A stretch of 64,000 bases of DNA from Adenanthera pavonina (Eukaryota > Streptophyta > Magnoliopsida > Fabales > Fabaceae): positions 2,755,501-2,819,500 of the forward strand of contig JAIVEN010000020.1 in assembly GCA_026686845.1 (NCBI GenBank), given 5' to 3'. The notes beneath the pieces are model-generated. The model was given only the letters and a program-made list of their open reading frames with translations. It had not been told where the DNA came from and did not search any database. Made by a program: the position numbers and the translations under genes. Within the stretch, counting starts at the first letter, position 1. Each line of letters opens with the position of its first letter. This document shows, piece after piece, positions 35,122-47,600 of the stretch.

Positions 35122-37861
35122 ATGGCTTCTTTCTCAGTGGAGGATTTCATAGGAAATGGAATTTTGAAGGGGTTGCTCCCAAAGTTGTTAGAAGAAGGCT
35201 GGGATGATGTCCCAACAATGAAGGTGATGAACTCAGAGGATATGAATGCAATACACATGACACAACAGCAAAAGGTCAGTTTCCTATATCAATTGTCATC
35301 GTCCTCCATCAGCAATAATTTTTTTATCATTGAAGTATTACTGCATTCAGAATGGGGATTTCTCATTTATCAGCTTTCATCCACTACAAATCTAACCTAG
35401 TTATATCATTTGCATGATCCGTTCCATTCAAATAATTAGTATATAACTATATACTCCCTCTGGTCCAAAATATAAGGGGTTTTCTAGAATCTTTCTTTGG
35501 TCCATAATATAAGGTGTTATGTAATCTTTAGTAGTAGTTTGCCTTTTTTGCCCCTATTAATTGATTACCAGTCTCGTAACTTATAATGGAAACGAGTGGA
35601 AACAATTTTAATTATTGGTAATTAATAAAGGTAAAAATGGAATGTTGAGGTTTTTTTTTAGAAGTTTAAGAGTGTAACTAAATTTTTTTAATATGCGTGA
35701 AGTAGTTGAAAATCCCTTATATTTTGAACTGGAGGGAGTATAGCATTAACTTTGTGTGCTTCTAAGTGTTATCTTTCTCGCACTATAGGGTGCACTTGGA
35801 TTGAGGACATACCTGCATGATCGTGGATTGATGCAGTACGCAGAGAAGATGGAGGCTACTGAAAAATGTCTCCCTGAACTCCTTAACCTAAGCACCATGG
35901 ATCTTTCAACCCAGTTTGGCATGAAACGAGGTCATATTGCCCGTTTTGTGGACAGAACTAGATGTGATGATTCTTTTAAATTACGTGCAATTCCTATCAG
36001 GAAAAGAGCCGGCGTAATATACGGAGATGATAGTATCACCAAGAGTCCTACATCTTACAGCTCCAGTAGTATGAAAAGATCTCATGTAAGGAGTAGCACA
36101 GCTTCTGATAAATCAGTTGAGCAATCATTGGATGAACTGAAGATTAAAAATGGATACATCTTTAAAGGGATTGTGGCTGCAGGGCCAGCTGAGCCTAGAG
36201 CATGTGGCTGTGTGCAACCTCCTCCTGTCAGTGACCAAGTAGCTCCATATGCTGCTATTGAAAATATATCAGTGCAGAAGCTAACTCCAGAGTATAAGAT
36301 TGGAATGGAACCATTGGTGAAAACAAATACGCCTCCAATGAAGGCTTTAGAATTGTGGCGAGATAAACCAGCTGTCATCCTCTGTCTCCGACGACCAGGG
36401 TAAATTTAATAACTACAGCAATAGACGAAAATAAGAATGATCCACTCTTACTATAGCATATAAAATGCAATTATAATATTTATCATAGTTATCAAAATCG
36501 TACATTTCATGGTTCAAATCTCACAATTTCTAACGAGTCACAAAGTTAATGATATGAATCAATAACTACATAAAAAATAGTCTTGAATTTTTTAGATGTA
36601 AGCCAATAAGGTAAATTTGAGTAATTTTGTGATTCAGAAATGTGTGGAAATAATGAGTTGTGGTATGTTTAATTATTCTTAATAGTTGTCTTGTCTATAC
36701 CTCTTAAAAGCAAAGAAGAATTGCAATTATTTCAAAAATTAATTACTTACAAAATTTATGACTCATGACCTTATCTATCACTTATGTTGAAGTATTTTTC
36801 TTAATTTTTGAGTTAGATTTATTGTCTATTTTGTGCATATCATAAGATATATATGTCTTACTTTCTATTTTAAACCATTTATATTGAATTTTGTGATTTG
36901 ATATGCTCTACAATTTACGTTTTAGATGTACCCTTTTTGATTGGCAATAAGTGTCAGAATTTGATAGCTACGATATGTATAATAAAAAGATAGGTTGATC
37001 AGTTTACTTGTCATCAATTTTCCTAAGGGGAGAACTAACAACTAAATTGAACCAACAACCAAATCGAACCAACTGATTCTACAAAACTTCCATCCAAAGT
37101 AATCCAATTAAAAGTTCAGTTTCGGTTGGATTAGATCAGATTGGTTTGGTCCAATGGAATTGGTTTTAAACATTTCATATGTTTTTGTATACTGATATGA
37201 AAGTGAATTCTGCTGCTAATTATGCTCCTTAAACTTGAAAATAGGTGCATCATGTGTCGAGCTGAGGCACACCACCTCTTTTCCAGAAAACCCATATTCG
37301 ATGCACTTGGGGTTAGACTATTTGCAGTTGTTCATGAGCATATACAGTCAGAGGTATTAGCAGGCTTCAACCATTTGTTACTGGAATCAAATATTCTTTG
37401 CTTGACTTATTATTGTTGTGGAGCAGATAAAAGATTTCTGGCTCCGATACTGGGGTGGTGTGGTACTTTTTGATCGAGGTAGGGATTTCTTTAAAGCTCT
37501 TGGTGGGGGAAAACTGCTCAAGGAAAAGTTCATATCAGGATTTCTACTGAATCCCCGAGCACTTGCCAATTATAAGCGTGCAAAGGCCATAGGAATTGAC
37601 CAAAACTTCAAAGGAGAAGGTGAGATAAAGGGTGGACTCTTTATAGTAGGGAGTGGAAAAACAGGCATTGCTTACCAGTTTATAGAGAGGAACTTCGGTG
37701 ATTGGGCACCTTTAGCCGAAGTCATTGACATCTGTACTCAGCTGCAGGTAATAGTCATTGGTTTCTCATTGTTGCTCCTCCTGTAAGATTCTCTTTTACT
37801 AAATCTTCTGAACCTGATGCAGAAGCAACAGCAAGGTCAGAAGGAATCCATGCAGCCCTGA
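35122..37861 (+). CDS. SAM-like domain plus peroxiredoxin-like 2 (AhpC/TSA-type) protein, 5 exons
   Basis: Rebuilt exons: 35122-35274, 35789-36399, 37245-37353, 37427-37747, 37823-37861; 1233 nt, 410 residues, all GT-AG, frame intact. Residues about 5-107 look like two helical SAM-type domains (VEDFIGNGILKGLLPKLLEE and YLHDRGLMQYAEKMEATEK), ending MKRGHIARF. A Ser/Lys-rich linker (about 110-230) follows. The C-terminal 170 residues match the thioredoxin-fold peroxiredoxin-like 2 family: ALELWRDKPAVILCLRRPG, then the CIMC pair (Cys256, Cys259), then WLRYWGGVVLFDRGRDFF and GGLFIVGSGKTG. There is no signal peptide; a cytosolic or plastid location is possible. The SAM part suggests oligomerisation or protein binding and the CxxC thiol redox activity; both are inference. 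Intron 1 carries a Stowaway-like MITE. Confidence 0.85.
35454..35738. mobile_element. Stowaway-like MITE in intron 1, 285 bp
   Basis: The left end CTCCCTCTGGTCCAAAATAT and the right end ATATTTTGAACTGGAGGGAG are near-perfect inverted repeats, flanked by TA (35452-35453 and 35739-35740), the mariner target duplication. It lies wholly between exons 1 and 2 of the SAM-peroxiredoxin gene, away from the splice sites. Confidence 0.92.
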
Positions 37862-39889
37862 AAGGACTACAATGCTTACAATATGTTGCAAGTGTATTCA
37901 TTCCCTGTACTGCATCTCCAGCACAAGCAAAGCTCAACTTTATTTTGATAAACAAAAGAACAGTAGCTTCCGTTTTTTGTCACCAAAAGAATAGTAGCTT
38001 AGGTGAGTTGGCTCCCAAGGACTCACCAAGATCAGGTTTTCTTCTATTAAAAAAAAAAAGAATAGTAGCTTATGTAGCCTATATTGAACAAATATTATTT
38101 GGTACTCCAATATAAATGTTTTGATGAAAACCACCTGGTATATCTTTTTATTCAGCAAAAGAATTCCACCCAAATGAGAAACTTAGGGTAGAGTATGCAG
38201 AGCAGAGTAGTAAAACATAAAGAACAAAGAGAAACAAGAAAAATAAAAGGATTCTCCAGCATTTGGGAGGTTAGATTCTCTCCTAAGTTCAGATTAAACT
38301 TTCCCGCCATTCCCCACCTACCTCCCTCCCCGTATATCCCCTCTTTTCTTTCTGCCACACTCATATATCCCTCTAATAGAATCTATCTCTCTTAAACCTG
38401 ACCATTCTCATTTAGCATGCTACAGTTGATTAACAAGGGACTCCTCACCATGGAGCTTTCTCTCACTGTCCGCCCAAACCCCTTTCTCTCCTGCATTCTT
38501 TTCGTCCCTTCTGTTGTACAGCCTAGAAAACCATGGCCCAATGGGCGTGGGTTCATCATGTTCCCAGCCACCCAATATTTCAGTTAGTTATGTGCTCTGT
38601 GATGGAAAGTACGTATTTACTGATGTAATGAAAATATCAACACAGATTTTGCAAGGGTAACTATTAGAATCAGCCAAATTTTATCCAACTATTTATTATC
38701 TACAAGATTGTTCTATTAAAGGTGCCATTAAGAGTTAAGTGGGACCCAAAAGGCATTCGCATTACTTTTTCACTTAATTATGCTACACGATACTGATATC
38801 TAAAGTTTCTAAAATACTTCGAGTTCATAATTTTCAGCCCAATCTCAATGCTCGAAAAACATGCAAATGTACATGGATGACATAAAAAAAGAATTGGTGT
38901 ATCTGGAAAAAATGCAAAATCATAATGTTACAGCATTATGAAATTTCAGTAACAATGAATCAGTCTATCTCCATCTACTAGGGAAAGCTTATTTCAAGAA
39001 AACCAAATTACCTTTTGACTAAATTTTAACTTAATATCTCTTAATTTAATTTTCACAATTTAAATTACAAACACGTGGGTATAAGTACTTCTATAATTAT
39101 TAGTTAACTACACAATTTGTTTAATATCTATCTTAGGGAGAGTTACAGTAACAGCTAAATTATATTTGCAGTTCACCAAAAAAAAAAAATTTGCAAAAAT
39201 AGATGTAAACTTTTAGCTTCAACAATCAAGGTGTTTTCTGTTATATTTATTATTATCTTACCATTCTAAATGTCACTACGGCTTCGTTTACAGTTAAAAG
39301 ATATATTATTCAAGTTTTCTTCTCGTTTGATCAAGAAACAGGACAATTATCAAGTCTCAGATTAACCACATGTGTGCTTGCATGCTGAGCTCACAAACAC
39401 GAGGGAAAATGGAAGGAGAAGAAGACAGAAGTAGAAGATGACTTACAAAATATAAATAAGATGAAGAAGAATAAATATGAATTAACCAAGTGACTTTCCT
39501 CAAGTCTGCATCGCTTGGCTTTTCTGGGCCAATTATTAGCAACTGAGCAGCTGCTACAATGAATGCTTCCAATGACTTCTGACAAGGTCATATATTCTGC
39601 ATTTGCTTCGAGTCTCCTTCTCAAATCATGATGGCCAAAAGCTCTAGATCAGTAGCAGGAACCCTTGCTGTAATTTGGTAGCTTAAAAGATGCTCAAATG
39701 ATAGTTTCCTTCATCAGTATTCAAAATAAAGTCCCCTAGATCTATATGTCGATTCATGATGAGTCTTGCATTTTCCATCAATATTCAAAATAAAGTCCTA
39801 GTGGGATAAGACTAATATTGTTGTTGTTGTTGTTATTCAAAATAAAGTCCCCTTAAAGTTGAGTTTAGAGGATGTAAGAATCAGACCTG
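37862..39889. other. intergenic DNA between SAM-peroxiredoxin and DYW PPR genes
   Basis: Convergent 3' ends. The stretch 38180-38600 is pyrimidine-richer but carries no recognisable coding frame. Near 39480-39620 the minus strand has short open frames (for example one reading GPEKPSDADLRKVTW) that I do not recognise. A LINE/SINE-type tail insertion lies at 39799-39834. Confidence 0.5.
39799..39834 (+). mobile_element. severely truncated SINE/LINE tail with 16-bp target duplication
   Basis: The 36-bp insert TAGTGGGATAAGACTAATAT then TTG repeats looks like the 3' end of plant AU-type SINEs or RTE LINEs, which finish AGTGGGATAAGGCT...(TTG)n. It is flanked by a perfect duplication ATTCAAAATAAAGTCC (39783-39798 and 39835-39850). 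A third copy of the same 16-mer with more shared flank lies near 39718, so the site was also locally duplicated. Confidence 0.8.
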
Positions 39890-42121
39890 TCACCAGAAAT
39901 CTCCACATGAGCAGGTTCCATCTTTAAACAAGTGGAACCGAGCAGCATCTCTTACAAGAATTTCCCGCTGGGTGATCCTAGATATATACTTTGTGGCATT
40001 GTGGCAATCCCCACAAACCCTCAGATTTTTTACTATGCGTATGGGAAGATCAGGAGGAATAAATATCAAGCCAAAGGCAATTGCAAGCTTTTCACTGTGG
40101 TGATTAAGCATGTTAATTTTCTCTGAATCTTCAACATCATGAAGAACAGAGTTCATATCAGGCACATATCCCTCTTTCAACATTTTGTAGTTTAGTTTCT
40201 CTAGCTCAGAATATATCTGATCTGAAAATGGATTTGACTGGTCATCAGCAGAGAAAATGTGTACTTTGTTCTTATGCTTGATCCAGCTACATCCTTGTTC
40301 CTTTCTCAGTCCCTTGTCCCTCATTCCTTTCCTTAGTTTGGCAACTTCTTCCCATTTTCCTTTTGCAGCATAGATGCTTGAAAGCAAGATGTAGCTAGCA
40401 GTATTATGTGGCTCCAACTCCAGAAGTGACTCAGCAGCCCATTTGCCAATGTCCATGTTCCCATAGAATCTGCATGAGCTCAATAAGGTTGCCCAACCAA
40501 TTGCATCAGGACAGAAAGGCATCTGGTTTATAAAATTCTGTGCCTCCTCTAACTTTCCAGCTCGACTAAAGAGGTCAATCATGCAGCTATAATGATCATG
40601 AATTGGGACAATCCTGTGTTCTTTAATCATTGATTGGAAAATATGATTTCCTTTCTCTACTAATCCTGCTCTACTGCAAGCGGAAAGAACCCCAATAAAA
40701 GTAACTGCATCAGGTTTTAGGCCATGCGCTAACATGCTTTCAAATAATCTGATTGTTTCATTGGCTTTACCAAACTTAGCATATCCTGAAACCAGGGCAG
40801 TCCACGAAACTTCATCCCTGACACTCATTTCACTAAACAGCCTGTGGGAGTCTTCAATGCTTCCACACTTGCCATATAATGTTACAAGAGCATTGGAAAC
40901 AGTAATGAATGAAAGTAGGCCAGTAACCAGAGCTCTGCCATGAAATTGGGCACCCTCTTCTATGCTTACAAGGTTGGCACAGGAACTAATTACACTTCCA
41001 AGAGTAAAATCGTCTGGCTTGATTCCATCATTTTGCATATCACAGAAGACTTTAACAGCTTCGTCACTGTAACCATTTTGTCCATAACCCACCAACATAG
41101 CAGTCCAGGATACAATATTCTTACGGGCCATCCTCTTGAAAACTGCTTCTGCTGATCTTATGCTCTTACACTTGCAATACATGTCAACAAGAGCGCTACC
41201 TACAAATATGTTATCCTTATAGTCAGTCCTAATTATATAAGCATGAGCTTGCTTGCCTTCTTGCAAGGCGAGAAGTCCTCCACAAGCCGTTAATACACTT
41301 CCAAATGTGTACTGGTCCATCTCTAAATTTTCCAATCGCATCTCTCTGAACAAATCAATTGCCTCTTCATCCAAACCATTTTGGGCAAAGCCTGTGATCA
41401 TTGTCGTCCATGAAATAGAATCTTTTTCCCGCATATCAGAAAAGAATCGCCTCGAATCTTCAATCATACCACACCTTAGCAGCCCAGTGAGCATAGTATT
41501 AAACATAACCACATTCTTGTCAGGCATCTCATCAAAAGCCTTCCTTGCATCAGAAATGAAGCCTGTTTTCGAGTACATATCTACCAAAGGACTTCCAACA
41601 AAAACATATGACTGAAAACCAAACTTCACAATATGCCCATGAATCTGCCGACCCAAATGAACACACCCATGACTCGATGCAAGTATAAGCATTGTAGAGA
41701 AAGTAATCCGAGTTAAATTGTTGGACCCATCCTTCAACATCAAATTATAAGCCTTCACTGAGTCAACAACGGAAATGCCAGCATACCCAGAAATAAACGA
41801 ATTCCATGAGACCACATCTCGGCTTGGCATTCTATTGAAAACAACTTGCATCTCAGCAATTTTACCTGCTTTTGAATAAGTGGAGAGTATGGAGTTCCAG
41901 GAGAAGAGATTCGGCTCAGGCATTTGATCGAACACTCTCTGCGCATAGATGATGTTGCCGAGTTTGCCGTAGGTACTTATCAGATTGTTTAACAGAAAGG
42001 TTTCTGGGGTTTTCAATGTTTTGATTATGTGGCAATGGAGCTTCTTTGCCTGGGTGTGATTCCGGGCTTCACAGCAAAGTTTTAGCAATGCACAGTAATA
42101 GTTAGAAGAAGACGCTGCCAT
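39890..42121 (-). CDS. DYW-type pentatricopeptide repeat protein (At1g68930-like)
   Basis: Intronless, 743 residues from the first ATG (42121); the open frame runs 23 codons further upstream but begins with no ATG. PLS-class repeats run from about residue 30 to 560 (for example NIVSWTAMLVGYGQNGYSDE and FVGSALVDMYCKCKSIRSAE). An E/E+ region (GCSWIKHKNKVHIFSADD) precedes a complete DYW domain containing HSEKLAIAFGL, CGDCHNATKYIS and CSCGDFW. The HxE and the two cysteine/histidine clusters correspond to the zinc-dependent cytidine deaminase motif. The tail ends DFW rather than DYW, a frequent variant. It is expected in mitochondria or plastids as a C-to-U RNA editing factor; the target is unknown. 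Length and sequence closely resemble Arabidopsis At1g68930, including the start after an SSNYY motif. Confidence 0.95.
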   Translation of the reverse strand: MAASSSNYYCALLKLCCEARNHTQAKKLHCHIIKTLKTPETFLLNNLISTYGKLGNIIYAQRVFDQMPEPNLFSWNSILSTYSKAGKIAEMQVVFNRMPSRDVVSWNSFISGYAGISVVDSVKAYNLMLKDGSNNLTRITFSTMLILASSHGCVHLGRQIHGHIVKFGFQSYVFVGSPLVDMYSKTGFISDARKAFDEMPDKNVVMFNTMLTGLLRCGMIEDSRRFFSDMREKDSISWTTMITGFAQNGLDEEAIDLFREMRLENLEMDQYTFGSVLTACGGLLALQEGKQAHAYIIRTDYKDNIFVGSALVDMYCKCKSIRSAEAVFKRMARKNIVSWTAMLVGYGQNGYSDEAVKVFCDMQNDGIKPDDFTLGSVISSCANLVSIEEGAQFHGRALVTGLLSFITVSNALVTLYGKCGSIEDSHRLFSEMSVRDEVSWTALVSGYAKFGKANETIRLFESMLAHGLKPDAVTFIGVLSACSRAGLVEKGNHIFQSMIKEHRIVPIHDHYSCMIDLFSRAGKLEEAQNFINQMPFCPDAIGWATLLSSCRFYGNMDIGKWAAESLLELEPHNTASYILLSSIYAAKGKWEEVAKLRKGMRDKGLRKEQGCSWIKHKNKVHIFSADDQSNPFSDQIYSELEKLNYKMLKEGYVPDMNSVLHDVEDSEKINMLNHHSEKLAIAFGLIFIPPDLPIRIVKNLRVCGDCHNATKYISRITQREILVRDAARFHLFKDGTCSCGDFW

Positions 42122-42783
42122 TTTTTTTTCTTGGAACAATTCTGGCGCGAAACGAGGTTTAATATCAAATGTCCAAAAGCGATAAAACAAGCCAGCTCCG
42201 ATCCGAAAACATCATTATTTTACATCAAAGGGATGGTGGACGCTTCTAATATTCTGCTTAGAGTCTGTAGCTTCAGGAAAGCTAGCACGGTCGGCGGTCG
42301 GTTTCTCTGTTCAGCACCACGCTGAGCAGAGTCTGCTTATCATGTGCGTCGGACGGCTGCAAATAATCCAACAGATCCAACGGCCAAGGTAGCAAATGTC
42401 CTGAAATGACGTCGTTGTTGGACCTTAATAGTAATACAGCAGTGCGCATCATTTTGCCGCGTGAAAACCAGAGCAGAAAACAAATTTCCCATTGTCAATA
42501 CGTTACTTCCTCTTCAAACTTCGTAGTTCAAGCTTCAAACAAACAATTACAGTTCAGAATATAATATTGTATAGAGCAGCAAGACAGCAAATATAAATAT
42601 CTATTTCGCATATCTTCCAAGCAGTTTAGTTACAGAACCACATAAACACAGCTTTTGCTTTATGAATTAAGATGAGATATGACTAGGAGGGAACACAGGT
42701 GAATCACTCTCCACGGCCTGAAGAAAATTGAAAGATTAACAATGAAATTTTTAACAAAATCAAAAGATTACATTAAGCAATCC

Positions 42784-42821
<38 letters not shown>
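42784..42821 (+). repeat. AAT microsatellite
   Basis: About 12 uninterrupted AAT units. Confidence 0.95.
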
Positions 42822-42825
<4 letters not shown>

Positions 42826-43146
42826 CCAATCAATCAACTTGATCAAACCCAATCAAGTTTAGTATCTGAAGAATGGAGATGCTCAGCTCGAATCTGTAGG
42901 AAGCTTTGAAGAAATCCTGGCGGAGAATAGTAATTTAATGGAACCTTGCAATGGGTCTCTGGCGAAGAAGAAGCTCCGATGAGTAGAGGAATAGAATGCA
43001 CGAACTACAACAGGACGCAAGAACAAGCTAAATAGAGCGCACGAACAACAGACGGGCGGAGGATTGGGGTGAAGGAAGACAAGAGGAAGCTAGGCTCATA
43101 TCAGATAAGACAAGGTCAGGAGAATGAGCCCACAGCATATATATAG

Positions 43147-43150
<4 letters not shown>

Positions 43151-43192
<42 letters not shown>
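43151..43192 (+). repeat. GT microsatellite
   Basis: About 21 uninterrupted GT units, followed by an ATGTATAT tract. Confidence 0.95.
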
Positions 43193-43196
<4 letters not shown>

Positions 43197-44662
43197 ATAT
43201 TTTGATAAAAAGGGAGGCTAAGCCCAACAGGAACAAGCTAATACAATATTAGGATAAAAATCCCAGCAATCTCTTGAAGAAACAACTCGGTGGTAGATCT
43301 TGGCACCCAAAAGGTCCAATTCGGCTCGATCAGATTACTCTGACCCCCAAAAGGTCCAATTTAGTTTGATAGATTAGTCCGAGTCCTAAATTCTTTAGTT
43401 GAAGAAGAAGAAAAAAATCCTTGATACATGAGGAGAGCTCTGCTCTAATATTGTCTTCTTGTTGTTTAGTTTTACGTTCAGAACCACGTTTAGCCCCAAA
43501 ACTCAAGTTTTGCTATTTTTTAATGTGTTTGGTTGTACGGATTGGTTCACGTTGAAAAATCATTTTGCCCCCAAAACCCAGTTAAAGCACAAGTATGTAG
43601 CTAGGTGCATCTCTATTGGTACAATCATGTTTGCATTAATTGAATAGTTCGTTGGAAGAATTAGGGTCCATTTAGTTTTCAGTTAGTTAAAAATAAGTTT
43701 TGATAGAATTAATTTTATAATATAGTTATGATAAAAATTAATTTTGAACTAACAAGTTTATGTTTGGATAATTTATCTGAAAATTGGTTTTTATAAATCT
43801 TATAATTTTTCTTCAAATTGAGCTTAAACTCTATTATATGATTAATTTAATTTACTTAAACTAAAATTTAATTTGTATTTATTTAATTGAGAATATAATA
43901 TATATATATATATAATGTAATATTTTTTTACAGGTTGTAGTCCATGAAGAATAAAATTTTGAAAAAATATTTTAATCATTAGATAGGAGAAATTTTATGA
44001 AAATTTTATTTTTTCAAATTTTTTATTTTTTTTCATTTTTATTAGTTAATTTTTATGTAATTTTAAAATAAATATAAATAAGACTGGGGAATTATAACCG
44101 AGAAGTAGGTGCGAAGTTGCTTCAGCTAAAAATGAGTTTTATGCCCAAACCATATTTGTCAACGTGGTGACAAGAATAGCCAAAGAGGATGGAAATATGA
44201 ATAACCACTTTTGGGTTTGAAAACGGAGTTCTGAACATGTATTTAATTCCCTAAATAACCTTAGATTGGCTTCAAGTTTGATAATCCTACCCTGTTCTCT
44301 TTTGCTCTGTTCCTCTCCCACCAAAAACTTAGATTGATGGAACAAATTCGAACGGCAACGCTGCTACCTCTACTGGTTGATCAGATAAATTAACACAGAT
44401 AAAAAAAAATCCCAAATTTATTCCCCCTATTCTAAAAATCATCAAACAATCCTAATACAATATACATACCTTGCAACCCATTGAAGCTCCTCATCGGTGT
44501 CTCATCCTTATTGTACGTGATGTGCGTGAATTGGAGATGTGATCGCCGATGAGTAAATTTGGAGAGAAACGCAAAGAAGAATCGCGCAGTAGCGATGAGT
44601 ATTATTTGTTGAGTAATCTTCAAATCCCACTGTGCATTCACCATGTTTTCTTTTACCTTTTT

Positions 44663-47600
44663 GGGAAAATTAATCTTTCAATCCCTAAACTTTACATCCA
44701 TTTATAAATCAGTCCCTAAACTATATTTTTTTTCAAAGCCCTCCCCAAAGTATTGCACCGTTTCAGCGTTAGTCCCTTAATTATGCAAATGTTAGCAACT
44801 CAATCCTCAAGATTGCCAAATAGGAAGACGGCGTGAACATTTTGCTAAGATGTCAAATTGAGATGCTGACATAAATGACACTTAAAAGAGATGGCTGATG
44901 ATAAAAGAAAAAATAAAGCCACACAAAAAGCTACAATGGTGGTTTGAGAGAGAGAAAGAGAACTGATGATAAAGGAATAAAGCCACGCAAAAAGTTTGCA
45001 TACTTGCTGAAGACATTACTCGTTTGTGTGTGAGTATGTGTGTGTGAGAGAGAGAGACTCTTGGGCTACCCATCTTTGGGGCTTCTTCTCCAACTTCATT
45101 GCAAAAGTTTAGGGGTCACCATGTGCAGACCCATAGTTCTTCCTCAAACTATAAATAGAGATTTTTAATACAAACACTGGCTAACACAAAGAATGTCCTC
45201 AAATATATCTTTATTGCCATTTCCACATATGCCTTGCCTTGAACACATGAAAACAGAGCACACTAGGTGCTCTAATTTATAGAATCCAACACAAGGAAAT
45301 TTCACTCAATAATCTTACTTAATGGTTCTATCTTATCTATACATATTCTATGATCAGTTTCCCTTGTCTTCTAATATTAATTTGGGTTATTGAATGATAA
45401 TCTATAAATTTATTGATCATTTTCACCTTTATACGAGATATGTTTATAATGAATAAATTAAAATATATAATTTATCACCTTACCTATGTTTTTGTCCCTA
45501 AAAACAAAGGCAAACAGAGGTAGGATGTCCAAGACTTTAAACTATAAATAATAGCTAGATACGCAAAAATGAAGAAAGATGATGAAAGAAGTATGGAGAA
45601 AGAAATTAACAAGAGACAAATGATGAGTGAAATTAGAAGCATGAAATATAATATAATAATAGAGAAGCATTGTTGGGATGCAAGAAAAATAATTGCACTG
45701 GAGAAAGCAAACAAAAGAACTAGGAGTGAGATCCTCCTAATCTCTCTTTTTTGTGTGTGAGTTGGGTTTAATTTCATGTGGACTTATAAGAGTGTGAATG
45801 TTTTCTTACCATACAAAGTGGGTCTTCCTTTGCATGTCTCTTGTTGATTTCTAAATATAAATATACCAAGCCAGACTCACAAAAACAAATGGAAACTAGT
45901 TGGTATATCTTGTTTTAATTACTATCAATATAATTACTCGTTTACATGGATTCAAGCCCCCAACAAAAAAAAAAGACCCACATGCACACACATTGTAATA
46001 TCCCTATTTTTATTAGATGTTATAAAATGAATAAAATATAATAAACGAAGCGAGACGAAAAGGCTATATATAATCAGACTTTAGAAAGAATTAATTTCTC
46101 ATCTAATTTTCTGAAAAAGTTATTTTGTTCCTTAATTATAATTAATTTTTCATATGGTCCTTAGCAGAAATTAATTCTAGAACTTACCCTGGAAAATATG
46201 CAGTATGCCACTTGAATGAAAGCCCACTCCAAGCTGAGCATAACAATATAAGTATTGTGTTCCCGGAAGGTCCAAGTTAAGAGATAGACCAATTTGAAGT
46301 TAATGTAAATAGTGAAAAAGAAATAATAAAAAATTGGTATCTAGGTAAAATTACAAGAAAGTGCCCAAAAAAATGAATAATTACATTTTTACCCGATTCA
46401 GGGGCAAAATTGTCATTTTTCAGATTAGAATAAAAATGTAAATATTGCATTTAAACCCCAAGAAAAAAAATGTTGATATCATAAAATAAATGAGTAACCG
46501 GAAAAAACTGAGAGATACCGTTAAACGTGAAGAAAGGTAAAGATTATTTTTTCAGGTTAAATAAAAAAATAAGAAAATTATATTTTAGTCCAAAAAAACT
46601 TGCAATTTAGTCCTGAGGGAAGGAATTCACCTTCACGGGGGGAGGAAATGAAAATAAGTTTGAAAAAAATTACAGTTAATGACCCAAAAATTTCAAAATT
46701 TGTAAATTAGCCATGAGTCAAGGGTATTTTGGGAAATATGAAAAATTATAGTCAAAATGAAACTTTCAATGAGATAAACCCAATGGAATATAGCAAGAAA
46801 TCTATTAAGATCAAAATAATATTTATTGGATAATTATGGTTTAATATTAATATTTTACCCGATAAAGGTTAGTTTAGACTGCAAGAAAAGGCAGTATTGA
46901 TTCAAGGACAATGATTAGACTTACTAAAATATATTTTGGATCAAAATAATGATTTTGGATTAAAAGTAATTTTTGGATAATCCTGTACCAATATAATGAC
47001 AATTTTAGCAAAAATATTTAATCGATACGGGTAAATTTAATCGGTAAAAAGTATTTTGGTCTATTAAAGTTTTTGATGTAATTTTTGGGCAAAAAAAGGA
47101 AGTGAGCCACGTCTTACCAGCTGTTGGGACATCATGGGAATTATGTGAAAAGCTTTAATTTCAAAAAGGTAATTAAAGGTTAAAGATGAAATTAATTAAT
47201 TAGCTTTATTAGATATTTATCCCATTAAGTCATTAACTATCATCTTCCTCACTCATTCACGATGCAAACAGCAGCTGAAAGGGGGAGATAACTCATGAAA
47301 CTAAGGAAGGAAAAAGAGAAGACAAGAGGCAAAGTTTGGATCTCAAATTGCTAAGGTAACATATTATGGCTATTATTTTGTGTTCTCTTGAGTTTGTAAG
47401 AGTTTTCATGGCCTATTTTCTCAAATATTCCCACTGAAATTTCTGACCTAGAGAGAGTAGAGAGAGAAAATTGTGCCATGAAGAAATCAATCCATAAAAA
47501 GTGAAACATATGTCGCAAGATGCAAGATTATGGTATTGGTTTCAAAGATTGATGAGTTATTATTTTTCTACAATTTTCTCTATTTTTATGCTATTTAGGG

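Larger units (their letters stand above)
42122..43663. other. upstream region of the DYW PPR gene, with a possible small minus-strand transcript
   Basis: On the minus strand an acceptor-like TTTTCTTCAG is followed by a frame reading QAVESDSPVFPPSHISS and a stop (42718-42668), and GC-richer leader-like sequence lies at 42845-43105. This could be a small spliced gene or a non-coding transcript, but I could not link a start codon in frame. Microsatellites interrupt it. The rest shows nothing recognisable. Confidence 0.3.

Noticed and set aside
42122..42190. 23-codon extension of the DYW PPR frame
   Set aside because: It contains no ATG; the first one, at 42121, matches the start of the Arabidopsis relative.
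45484..45777. 97-codon hydrophobic minus-strand frame inside the Mutator-like element
   Set aside because: Its composition reflects an A/T-rich tract; no transposase or captured-gene similarity was seen.
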